NCBI GenBank assembly: GCA_944470555.2
Contig: OX104127.1
Location: 26,985,661 to 27,049,660, forward strand
Origin: Heterobilharzia americana
Taxonomy: Eukaryota; Platyhelminthes; Trematoda; Strigeidida; Schistosomatidae
Direction of reading: 5' to 3'
Length of the DNA: 64,000 nt
The translations under genes were made by a program, and so were the position numbers. Shown piece by piece: positions 22,914 to 34,200 of the stretch; the first letter of the stretch is position 1, and each line of letters opens with the position of its first letter. The notes beneath the pieces are model-generated. The model was not told where the DNA came from. It made no database searches and saw nothing but the letters and a program-made list of their open reading frames with translations.

Positions 22914-25900
22914 ACCTCGCCTGGTTAACTAGTTTACTAGTTACTAGCCGGTCCTAAGCCCGGGTAAAGAGGGAAGGTTGGGCATAGGGCTAGCAACCCT
23001 ACCCCGTAAAACAAATCTAACCGCTAAAGAAACTTCAAAGCACAAACAAAATATAAAAAATGAAAACAAACTTATTCCCCGCTGGAATCGGAGAGGCGAA
23101 ATGACGCCAGTTGGTGAAAGCCTTCGGGAAGCCAATTGGCCGATGTGTCTTCTCTCGATGAAAGCGAAAGTAAACGTGGGGACATGGAATGTCCGCACGA
23201 TGTTTGAACCCAGTAAGGCAGCCCAGATTGCAAAGGAGATGAGAAGGTATAACATCGAAGTGCTTGGGATTTGCGAAAGCAGATGGAATGGGAGTGGACT
23301 CTCCAAACTGTCAACTGGAGAATCAATAATCTACTCCGGTCACCCAGACGCCAACCACGAGCACACTGAGGGAGTGGCTATCATGATGTCCTCAAGAGCA
23401 TCGAAGGCTCTCATGCAGTGGGAACCAATCTCCTCCAGGATCATGACAGCAAGATTCAACTCAAAAGGAAGAAAGGTCACAATCATACAATGTTATGCAC
23501 CTACAAATAATGCAGAGCAAGAGAAAAAGGAGGAATTCTACAGACAACTTCAGTCAACACTGGACAAGACGTCAGTTGGCGATATCAAAATTCTAATGGG
23601 CGACATGAATGCCAAACTGGGAGGGGACAACACGGGAAGAGAACTAACCATGGGTCGAGAGGCGCTAGGTGAAATGAATGAGAATGGAGAATTGTTTGCA
23701 GAATTCTGTGCATTCAACGATTTGGTGATTGGAGGCAGTGTGTTCAGGCACAAGGATATCCACAAAGCGACATGGATTTCACCAGATGGACACACTAAAA
23801 ACCAAATCGACTTTATCTCAATCTCAAGAAAATGGAGACGCAGTCTACTTAACACAAGGTCAAGAAGAGGAGCAGATGTAGGTTCAGACCACTATCTAGT
23901 GCAAGGAACCTTCGAAATCAAGTTAAAAGCCTTCAAGGAAGCTGGTGATAGACCTCAATTCAAGTACAACACTCGGAAACTGAAGGATGAAACTACAAAG
24001 GAGATCTTCAAAGCAGCCATCAAGACAAAATGGGAGACGTCGAGGGACATCCCTGAAGAAACCTGTGTAGAAGAACACTGGAAGTCTTTGAAAGCTATGT
24101 GGAAAGAAACCTGCACAACAGTATTAGGAAGGAAGAAGAAAGAAGACAAGGAATGGATCTCGACGGATACCTGGAAGCTGATAGAGGAGAGGAGGATGGT
24201 GAAGCAGAAGATAAACCAGTGCAAGGATGCTCAACGACAAGAGGAACTGAGCACAATGTATAAAACACTGGACAAAGAAGTGAAGAAGAGTGCACGCAAA
24301 GACAAAAGACACTTCTACGACACACTGGCAAGTGAAGCAGAACAGGCTGCAGGTAAGAGAGACCTGACGACATTGTATCAAATAACCAGGTTGCTATCAG
24401 GGAAGAGACCAACACAGATGAAACCAATAAAAGATGAAGAAGGAAATTTAATTACAAAAGAAGAGAAACAGAGGAAACGATGGGCCGACCACTTCAAGAA
24501 GCTCTTGAATCGACCACCACCTGCACTTCGTCCAGAAATACCACCTGCAGCCGCTGAATTACAAGTGAACATAAATCCCCCAACGAAAATGGAAGTCCTG
24601 AACGCCATAAAGCTACTGAAATGCGGGAAAGCAGCAGGACCAGATGGAATACCGCCAGAAGCACTGAGAACAGATGCAGAGACAACAGCGGACATGCTCA
24701 CACCACTATTGCAGAAGGTGTGGAGGGAAGAGAAGGTACCTGACGATTGGAAGAAGGGTTACCTTGTCAAACTGCCGAAGAAGGGAGACCTCAGTGCTTG
24801 CAAGAACTGGCGCGGAATCACTCTCCTGTCCACCCCAAGTAAAATATTAAGCCGCATCATCCTGGAGAGGCTTAAAGACGCACTGGATTCAAAACTGCGA
24901 CCGGAACAGGCAGGCTTCAGGAAGTACAAATCATGTGCTGACCAAATTGCAACGCTTCGTATCATCATAGAACAGAGCGTAGAATGGCAATCAGCTCTAT
25001 ACCTCAACTTCATCGACTTTGAGAAGGCCTTTGACAGCGTCGACCGAGAAGTAATTTGGAAACTGCTTCAATACTACGGAGTACCGCAAACCTTTATCCG
25101 CCTCATTCAACAACTATATGAAGATGCCACATGCCAAGTAATCCACAATGGGAAGCTCAGTGATGCCTTTGAAGTGAAGACAGGAGTGAAACAAGGTTGC
25201 CTACTATCCCCCATGATATTCCTAATTGTGGTGGACTGGATCATGCAGCAAACAGTAGGCAGCGAGAAGAGGGGGATACACTGGACGACGGAAAAGAACC
25301 TAGAAGACTTGGATTTCGCCGATGACTTATGCCTAATGTCACATAAACTTGAAGATCTGCAGGCAAAAACTAACAAGTTGACAGAGGAGGCAGCTAAGAC
25401 GGGACTTCAGGTGAATATAGAGAAGACAGAAGTGATGAAGATACCGCACCACCACCATCAACAACAACAACAAACTCCAATCACCGTCAACGGGAGAAAC
25501 TTGAAGGAAGTAACCTCCTTCACTTATCTAGGAAGCACTGTTTCAACTACAGGCGGGACGGACGAGGACGTCAAAGTCAGAATCGGAAAAGCAAGACAGG
25601 CGTTCATTAGCCTGAAACCAGTGTGGAGATCTTCTGCACTCAGCATGCGGAACAAGATACGGATTTTCAACACCAACGTCAAGTCAGTGCTCTTGTATGG
25701 CTCAGAGACTTGGCGCGTCACGAAAGGCATTTCCAATAAACTACAGACATTCATCAACAACTGCTTACGCTCGCTGCTGAAGATCAGATGGCCAGAAAAA
25801 ATAAGCAACAAGGAACTCTGGGAACGAACCAACCAAGAACCTATCACGCAACAAATATGCAGGAAGAAGTGGAGATGGATTGGGCATACACTGAGAAGGC

Positions 25901-26127
25901 CGACTGAGGACATCACGCGTCAGGCCCTCGAGTGGAATCCCCATGGGAAGCGACGAGTTGGACGTCCGAGGGTGACATGGAGGAGGTCGTGCGAGGAGGA
26001 AATGAGAGCTTCTGGGCTGTCGTGGAACCAGGTTCAAAAGATCTCAGAGAACAGAGGTCACTGGAGGCGTGCTACTGAAGCCCTATGTTCCACTAGGAAC
26101 CCAAGGGACTAATAATAATAATATAAT
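22914..26127 (+). mobile_element. full-length RTE-clade (SR2-like) retrotransposon
   Basis: A 3.2-kb non-LTR element bounded by a perfect 16-bp target duplication, with a short leader, a single uninterrupted ORF and a (TAA)n-type 3' tail immediately after the stop. There is essentially no 3' UTR, as in RTE-clade elements, where the stop codon overlaps or abuts the microsatellite tail. The leader contains the hairpins TAACTAG-TTTA-CTAGTTA and TAGGG-loop-CCCTA. Intact coding capacity plus a perfect duplication suggest a recent insertion. It is the reference for the other 13 copies here. Confidence 0.92.
23101..26112 (+). CDS. RTE endonuclease-reverse transcriptase (1003 aa from ATG)
   Basis: The polyprotein nicks target DNA and primes reverse transcription from the nick. 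From ATG 23101: APE-type endonuclease at about residues 20-270, with GTWNVRT (Asn30), GICESRW (Glu59), MGDMNAKLG (Asp168, Asn170) and GSDHYLV (Asp263, His264). RT follows at about 500-800, with KCGKAAGPDGIP, NFIDFEKAFD (Asp639), GVKQGCLLSPM from 695, and FADD at 739-742 holding the catalytic Asp pair. A His4-Gln5 tract lies at 783-791. The C-terminal domain ends in CRKKWRWIGHTLRR and GRPRVTWRRSCEEEM. The frame is open upstream to 22978 (TTG), so a non-ATG start or a longer N-terminus is possible. ATG 23101 or the later ATG at 23158, just before the endonuclease, are the natural starts. All key catalytic residues are present. Confidence 0.93.
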   Translation: MTPVGESLREANWPMCLLSMKAKVNVGTWNVRTMFEPSKAAQIAKEMRRYNIEVLGICESRWNGSGLSKLSTGESIIYSGHPDANHEHTEGVAIMMSSRASKALMQWEPISSRIMTARFNSKGRKVTIIQCYAPTNNAEQEKKEEFYRQLQSTLDKTSVGDIKILMGDMNAKLGGDNTGRELTMGREALGEMNENGELFAEFCAFNDLVIGGSVFRHKDIHKATWISPDGHTKNQIDFISISRKWRRSLLNTRSRRGADVGSDHYLVQGTFEIKLKAFKEAGDRPQFKYNTRKLKDETTKEIFKAAIKTKWETSRDIPEETCVEEHWKSLKAMWKETCTTVLGRKKKEDKEWISTDTWKLIEERRMVKQKINQCKDAQRQEELSTMYKTLDKEVKKSARKDKRHFYDTLASEAEQAAGKRDLTTLYQITRLLSGKRPTQMKPIKDEEGNLITKEEKQRKRWADHFKKLLNRPPPALRPEIPPAAAELQVNINPPTKMEVLNAIKLLKCGKAAGPDGIPPEALRTDAETTADMLTPLLQKVWREEKVPDDWKKGYLVKLPKKGDLSACKNWRGITLLSTPSKILSRIILERLKDALDSKLRPEQAGFRKYKSCADQIATLRIIIEQSVEWQSALYLNFIDFEKAFDSVDREVIWKLLQYYGVPQTFIRLIQQLYEDATCQVIHNGKLSDAFEVKTGVKQGCLLSPMIFLIVVDWIMQQTVGSEKRGIHWTTEKNLEDLDFADDLCLMSHKLEDLQAKTNKLTEEAAKTGLQVNIEKTEVMKIPHHHHQQQQQTPITVNGRNLKEVTSFTYLGSTVSTTGGTDEDVKVRIGKARQAFISLKPVWRSSALSMRNKIRIFNTNVKSVLLYGSETWRVTKGISNKLQTFINNCLRSLLKIRWPEKISNKELWERTNQEPITQQICRKKWRWIGHTLRRPTEDITRQALEWNPHGKRRVGRPRVTWRRSCEEEMRASGLSWNQVQKISENRGHWRRATEALCSTRNPRD

Positions 26128-26143
26128 TAGGTGAATATTATTA
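26128..26143 (+). repeat. target-site duplication, right copy
   Basis: Perfect 16-bp copy of 22898-22913, just after the element's (TAA)n-rich tail. Confidence 0.9.
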
Positions 26144-26359
26144 TACATCTATCAATGAATTCGGTCATTTTTATTGATCAGTTGTTAAAGTGTATTCAGT
26201 ATACGTCTCAGATTCTTAGAAAAGTTAGATAATTGTGAAAAGTGGTAAATAGGACAGATAAACACGCACTCTCGTATTTAGTACTAGTTAACAGGAAGCT
26301 TTGGACCAAGAATCATGCTTATTCTTTTCTCTGACGGCAGAGGATAAGCTGTATACTAG

Positions 26360-26404
<45 letters not shown>

Positions 26405-27775
26405 GTGATAATAATTGTCTGACAACTAAATTCCCCAACTCATCAACTATTTTTCTATGTTAATAAATGTGAAATACAGTGTACAGTAGAAAATATCCCC
26501 CGAAATCAATAATTTAAAGTTTGATGAAATGCACCACTTATGATGACCTTCATAATTATAAAAAACTGGTTAAACTGAAGGTATATGGTAAATCACCCAC
26601 TCTATTTTACGTATTAACCTGTTACACTATGTTATTCGTATGCTATTGTCTAGCCAAATATTTCAAATAAAGTGGTATTTTAGCATGATTTAGAAAATAT
26701 ACGATTCGTTACAGGTTACACTACATTGTTCCTTATTGATCTCGAACAAGGAAGTGGTCCTTGGTCTGTACGTCTGTCAAGGTCATGTAAGCAAGAATCA
26801 TAAAGGCATATTGAAGTAAACGTCTCAAAAATTTTAAAAGAAGTACTGAATTTCTGATAAACAGTTGTTTCACCTATGATTTCTATCCTGATTAAAAGCA
26901 ATGAATCAGTTATTTAAGTGTATGAAACATCTTGTTCCAGTAGTAGGCGTCAAAATTTCAGTAAAATGTGTTAATGTTTATTAGTAATTTGACAATTCTC
27001 TCTGATTACATCCACAGTTTTAATTGACATATTTCAGGCTGTCAGTATTAATCATTATGATGAAGAACAGGATATATCAATCTGCATACTTTCATCGAAC
27101 AAATTACCGTCTACGAAGGTTTACCAATTAAATATGCATTTATTATTATTCATTATAAATGTAGGCAATTAAAGACACAGTTTTAATTATAAAACATAGA
27201 ATATTTAAAATTTTGTTTGACATTACTAAAACAACTGAAAGAGTAATCAATCTTAAAATATAATTACAATATATACAGTTGTATGCTTGTACAGTGATGA
27301 GTTCTAAATGAAATATTCAATACACGAGGTACCACTGGCTCATTTAAATATCTTCGAACCAGGTCGGTAGCAAATGTGTGTATGTGCGTGGGTATCTGTG
27401 TATACATCAACGATCATCAGATGCTTGAACATATACTAATAAAAAAATGGTTTTGTTTATCTACATCAATTTTGTTGATTACTAGACAATTCAAATCTCT
27501 ATAATTAGCTACATTTCAAAAATCTAGATTTTGATATAAAGCAAATAAAATTTAAAGCTTTAAAATATTCTTTTCCTGTATGAACTGTAAAATGGATTAG
27601 TGTATGTAATAAAATAGAATATTTCAATACATTTTTAAATAAAGATGAATTTCATGAGAGTGGAACTGAGTAACCGTTACTAATTTTCAATATAAAAAAT
27701 TTCAAATGAAAATTTTTCACTCTAACATTCAATGTCACTTTCTTTGACATTTGAAAAGATTATTGACAGATAATG
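26144..27775. other. unannotated intergenic sequence
   Basis: AT-rich, with an (AAT)n microsatellite of about 14 units at 26361-26403. I see no gene. Confidence 0.5.
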
Positions 27776-27778
27776 TTG

Positions 27779-27965
27779 TCTTGCAGTAGGGAGATGTGAA
27801 CCATTGAATTCCTAAATAGTGATGCATCGGTAACATGTTCGAAAAAAAACTTTAAGGTCTTGGTTTCGATTCCCGAGGGGAGGGTGTTATAGGTATGAAC
27901 AGCTGAAATGTCTCATACTGGGATGAAACAGCTGTTTAGTTGTTCTAGATATAAGAAATCAGGTG
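27779..27965 (+). mobile_element. SINE-like repeat R3
   Basis: Degraded R3 copy with GTGAACCATTGAATTCC, a B-box-like GGTTTCGATTCCCGAGG and ATGAAACAGCTGTTTAG. Confidence 0.5.
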
Positions 27966-28068
27966 TTCCTGAGTAACGTCATCCACTGATTGAAATGGTG
28001 TTTAACAACCACTTAATAATGCTAGTAGCTGATTTGATCTAAATCAGAATGTTAAGAAGCGTAGATAA

Positions 28069-28222
28069 TACCTTCAGCAGCCTTGCACACTTTCATGTAC
28101 TAGGCAATGAGCCACACTTATTCTATGAAGGTTATTATTACTACCTGGTTACTCAAACTTCAGGAAGCAGAGCATGGCTTGAACCCGTAACCCAAATGGA
28201 GCACGTCCCCACAGATAAATGA
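28069..28222 (-). mobile_element. SINE-like repeat R2
   Basis: Minus-strand GGGTTACGGGTTCAAGCC (B box), GTAACCAGGTAGTAATAA, GTGTGGCTCATTGCCTAGTA and GTGCAAGGCTGCTGAAGG align with the copies at 600-775 and 63805-64000. Confidence 0.6.
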
Positions 28223-29150
28223 CATACACGTTTAAGCACCAAATGAAGTCGCTTTATGCCATGGAATATGTTACGATGGACATAAATGGTTGTGAAGAAT
28301 TATTTGTGTCCGAGAACGCTTTTCACAGGTTCATACTAGGCGAATAAATGATTAAAGTAAGGAAATACTGGAAGTATATTTTACACGCTTTCAAATCTAA
28401 CTCTCAGGCAGTTTGCTTTCTGATCATATGTAGTAGTGAGTTTAGTAAGATTCAACCGGCTCTTTAGTTAACATTTGTTAGCAGGAAAAACTCCACCGAC
28501 ATAAGAAACCCGTCGACTGTCAATACATAGCATTTTCCACTGGAATAATGAATTATACTGTTTCAAAAACCCCGTAGTGAATAGACCAAATAAGATTTAG
28601 TGTATGAATTTCACGGCAATCTTTATTTCAAAGGTCATAATAATGTGTTAAAGCGTTCATGTAACTGATAGATACAGCCGATCACCTAGAAAAACTGGCT
28701 AAAATAGATAATCTCCATTTGTGAAAACAATAAGACTAACCTTCTTCACATATCAAATCTAAATTCACACAAGAATAAGATTATTTGTCAAGACATTTTG
28801 ACATTCATTGTGTGAATCAAATACATAATGGTTACACCCAAACTGTGAGATGCGGATCGTAATATCATACAAGGTTTCAACTTTGGAATTCTTAAAGTAG
28901 ATTGGTCATAAATGTATAGGATTCTACTGTAACATCACAGTCAGTCACAACAACTCGTTGCACATGTAGACTGCTCATATTAGACATTAGGAGAAAAGAT
29001 GGGTGTAAAAATCACTGAGTTTGTTGCCTAACAGGACAATCGATGAAAACGAACTAAGAGTTTATGACTTTACATTGATAAAAATGGTAGTTTCTGTAAC
29101 GGAAAATTGATTTGAAAATCCCTCCCGATCACCCTAGTTGATTGTACTGA
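28223..29150. other. unannotated intergenic sequence
   Basis: AT-rich. Nothing recognised. Confidence 0.4.
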
Positions 29151-29900
29151 CATTTATTTTAATATTTTCACCCTCGTTATGGATAGTGTACCTTTGATCC
29201 TAGCCGGTGTAATGTTATTTGGTTGTTTGACTGTCTTCTTTGACTTTGTACTCAGTATTTGCCTTTGTATGATTGAGACTTATCATGAATGTTTCACGTT
29301 CCCACTATGTGACGCTGGACTGTTGACAAGGTGATGTTGTTTTACTGCGCCCGACATTTTGTTTTGGTCCAACTTACGGTTATGCTGTGATTTGACTGTT
29401 TGTCTTTTGACTGTCTACCGGAAACGTTTATTTGTTGATTTGATTCTCGTAGACAAAATTTTGATCCCTTTTATCGGGAATATTTTTATTGACTGTCAGG
29501 TATTTCGCAGTTGTATTTGTTTAACCAGTTTTTACCGTATAGTATGTATTTACACCAGAGAATGTTTTGGACTGTATAGTTACCCAACAGCACTGTTCAG
29601 GTATTTCTGTAGTTTTGATATAACTTATTGTCGCTTTGATAGTACCACAGATTTTGTTACGAATCTATTATTGAATTACTACAAACCGTGTTTTGATATT
29701 TTGATCCAACCCGTGACTGTGCGTCACTCGCGAAAGTTCGTCAGCTATACAGTAGAACACAGGAAATAGTCAGATTCACGTCAATTGGCACCGCCTAGTT
29801 ATTTCCCGCGTTCAGGCCAAGATTATTGGATTCTGGCAGCTATAGTTTCTGTCATCCATATATTCAGATCACTATTAAATTGACTTAACATATCGACAGT
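29150..29900 (+). other. T-rich block with a 136-codon unidentified ORF
   Basis: The + strand is strongly T-rich with recurring TTTGACTGT-type phrases. An ORF (29359-29769) stays open for 136 codons, rich in Phe, Leu, Tyr and Cys. I recognise no domain. The block ends in a more GC-balanced stretch (CGCGAAAGTTCGTCAGC, TTGGCACCGCCTAG). Composition and ending recall an LTR and adjacent primer-binding region of a retrotransposon, but I found no second LTR and no pol fragment beside it. It may also be simple T-rich sequence. Confidence 0.25.
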
Positions 29901-29916
29901 GACACTGAATGAACCT

Positions 29917-31329
<1,413 letters not shown>

Positions 31330-32432
31330 GTGAACAAATAGATTATTAAACAAAGAATAGTAATATCGACTTTGTGTCATAAATATTTTGAGAAATATCT
31401 GCATTATCCAAGAGTTTAACTTCCGAAGTAGAGTTTGATGAATACATGTAGTCATTTTCTCACATTGAAGATTAGTTAGTCTCAGTGTATATCCGTTGTA
31501 AAGTATGCTCAGTTTCTATTTGAATAATTATTTTAGATAATTGACAATTCGAGTGGACATTTCAATTAAACTTGTGTTTACTTTGATGATCAACTTTTTG
31601 TCAAACTTTAATAACTCGATGGAGCTTCTAAGCTATTTAAATAAATAAAGATCATAATATACTAGTCATACCTTCTTGCAGAAATCCATTTGAGATGTAT
31701 CAACAACATGAATCATTCAATTTTGAGGTTCGATAAGACGCAGATGAGAATCACGATAAGAATGGAAAATTTTTGAATAGAATTTCGTTAAAAAACAATC
31801 ATATGACAGCTGATTGAATGCCCATAGAATTACTACTTCTTCAAGAAAATCGTCTACTGTTCCATGTGTCTGTTTCTTATGAGCCATAGCCTCTATTATA
31901 GAGGCTGGTAATTTGTCTTTTTAGTGCTTTTCCTGACTTCAAAGTCGGTAAAGCTAGGAATATACAGAAAAATAGAGCGTCATGTAGAAGTTTTTCATTG
32001 ATTTTCAAGAAAACTCAAAAACAAGCTTCAACAATACTTAGCTAGAACTTAAAGATTTGATTACTATGTTTTGCCTACGCAGCATTAGAACGATTCCTAT
32101 CCATATAATAATCTACTGTCATTTTCGTCAATGAGCCCTATTCAGAAGCTCAGTAACCAGTCTTTGAAAGTAACTACTACTTAACATTGAGATATTTCAC
32201 GAAATATATAGCCTACATATTCATGACTATTGCTTTGGCCATTAAACAATGTCAACCTTTGGCTGCTGGACTGCTTACAACATATTCTTTAGTGTTAATC
32301 AAAAGTATTGATTACTAGTGAGTAGTTTAAAATACTTAACTGATACAATTCTTCCATTTTGCGTAGTTGAATAAGGCAAGAAGAACAATAGTAGAAGAAT
32401 TAGCATGCAAATATTTCGCGGATTCTCTTCAG
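31330..32432. other. unannotated intergenic sequence
   Basis: AT-rich. No motif or shared repeat seen. Confidence 0.4.
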
Positions 32433-32626
32433 CTTCTTTAAAGCCTCCAACTATATTTATCAAGTCAGTCGTACATGCTAAATTACACATATCGGAAGAA
32501 CAGGAAGAAGGCCCGTTGTCCGTATTTCTGAAGAATTTGAGTCTTAAGAGTGCATACGGTTTAAATACCCTAATCGCTCGTTATTTACCTGATACTGATC
32601 AAAACGGTGTTTTAAGCTATCTATAA
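32433..32626 (+). CDS. candidate terminal exon, unidentified protein
   Basis: A splice-acceptor-like TTCTCTTCAG ends at 32432. From there one frame is open to a TAA at 32624-32626 and reads SLKPPTIFIKSVVHAKLHIS, then EEQEEGPLSVFLKNLSLKSA and ARYLPDTDQNGVLSYL. The mixed, charged composition is more protein-like than other short ORFs nearby, which are Phe/Tyr-rich translations of AT DNA. I recognise no domain. No upstream exon was identified and no AATAAA lies close downstream (an AATAAT occurs near 32850). It could be a chance ORF. Confidence 0.25.
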
Positions 32627-32957
32627 ACCATTGAAACTGCGGTTAGCTGAAAGAGTTGCAATTAAAAGACTCTAACTTGGTCTATATTTTCATCAAAGAA
32701 CTGTTATCAGTCTTATTTTATCTTGTTATTCTAATTGCCTGCGTTTGTAAATACAAAATTTCTCGACTTCATGACCCTATGTTTCCCCCCTTACCTTTTG
32801 ATCCATTTCGAAACTTTAACTTTTCCACTTGTGTCCATCCTATTAACTAAATAATGAAGATCAGTTAAATATATATGAGGCTTAATTAAACATGGAATTA
32901 TTTTTATCAGTCGTGAAATAATTAAATTTTGAGGTTTGTAGGGATTAATTGACCTCA

Positions 32958-33825
32958 GGATTCAAAATTATGTCCAGAACACGCTGGATTCAGGAAGAAC
33001 AAATCATGTGCGCATCAAATTCCAACGCTACGCTTGAATCATCTTAGAACAGAGCATAGAATGATAGTCAACTGAATCTTTACTGCAACTTCTTCGATTT
33101 TGGAAAGGCCTCCGACGGCGTCGACCGAGAAGTAATTTGGCAGTCAGCTGCTTCAGCATTATGGTTTTAGTGCCGTAAACCCTTATAAACCTCATTCAAC
33201 AGCTACACGCTATATGATGGGGCTACGTGACAAGTGATTCACAATGCAAAGCTCAGCTCACTGATGCCTTTGATGTAAAGGAAAGAGTAAGACAGGGCCT
33301 CTACTATCATCACCGATGATCTTCGTGATTGTGGTCGACTGAACTTAACTGGATCATGCACAAACTGTGAGGAACGAGAAGATGGGCATACACTGGCCTG
33401 ACGGATGAGAAAACCCTCGAAGATTTGGATTTCGCCAACGATGATGATTTATGTTTAACATCTTGTCGCACAAACTCGAAGATCTACAGTAGAAAACCAC
33501 CATGTTGACAGGAGAGGCGAGGCAACGAAGACGGGACTTCAAGTGAATTTAGAGAACACGGAGGTGATGAAGATACCCAAACATCGCCACCACCACCAAC
33601 AACAACAACAAACATCAATCACCATGAACGGGAGAAATCTAAAGGAAGTTGTCTTTTCCACCTGCCTAGGCAGCATCGTCTCAACTACAGGCGGCCGATA
33701 CAGATGAACATGTCAAAGCAGCCAGGACTGGAAAGACCGTAAGACAGGCAGAGAAGAGAGTGAAATGTTGACGTGCTACTGAAAACCTGTGTTTCACCAG
33801 GAGCCCAAAAGAGAAATAATAATTG
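32958..33825 (+). mobile_element. RTE-clade relic with internal deletion
   Basis: Starts within the RT domain (GGATTCAAAAT, CTGGATTCAGGAAG), passes a motif C region and the CCACCACCACC/CAACAACAACAA tract near 33583-33610, then jumps at about 33750 from the early thumb region to the last 25 codons and a short AATAATAATT tail. Many small indels. Inactive. Confidence 0.85.
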
Positions 33826-33832
33826 ATTTTAG

Positions 33833-34200
33833 GTTGGTATACATTAAAGACTGATGTCAGTTGAAGAGACATTGGAAACCACTGAGCACTGGGCAGCTGT
33901 TTCGTCCCGGTATGATACTCTTAGCAGTGCAAACCAATGGACCTATAAGAGATTTGACGCAGGACCATCAGGTTACACGTCTACTACGTTACTATTGAGC
34001 CACCAGGTCGGAATCCAGCCAGAACCCATTAGCCTAATGGAAACGTGGTGACGGGAAAGCAAGGGACCCCGGGTTTTATCCTGGGGTGCAGGGTCATAAG
34101 TGTACACTGCTGAGAAGTTCAATACTGAGATGAAACAGCTGTCCGGTGCTCCCAGGTTTCCAATATCTCTTCAACTGATGTTAGTCTATGACGAATACAA
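33833..34200. mobile_element. head-to-head inverted pair of R3 SINEs
   Basis: The minus-strand copy at 33833-34013 (ATGTCAGTTGAAGAGACATT, GCACTGGGCAGCTGTTTCGT) is followed directly by a plus-strand copy at 34014-34200 (ATGAAACAGCTGTCCGGTGC, CCAATATCTCTTCAACTGAT). The arms are about 180 bp each, meet with little or no spacer and are imperfectly complementary, so the DNA is a large inverted repeat. Confidence 0.75.

Noticed and set aside
22914..22990. HDV-like ribozyme at the RTE 5' end
   Set aside because: GGTCCTAAG followed by CCCGGG is suggestive, but only about 26 nt lie between the putative P2 strand and the CTAAG block. That is too few for P3, P1' and P4.
22944..25916. Many minus-strand ORFs opposite the intact RTE ORF
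   Set aside because: They are antisense shadows of the endonuclease-RT gene and carry no motifs.
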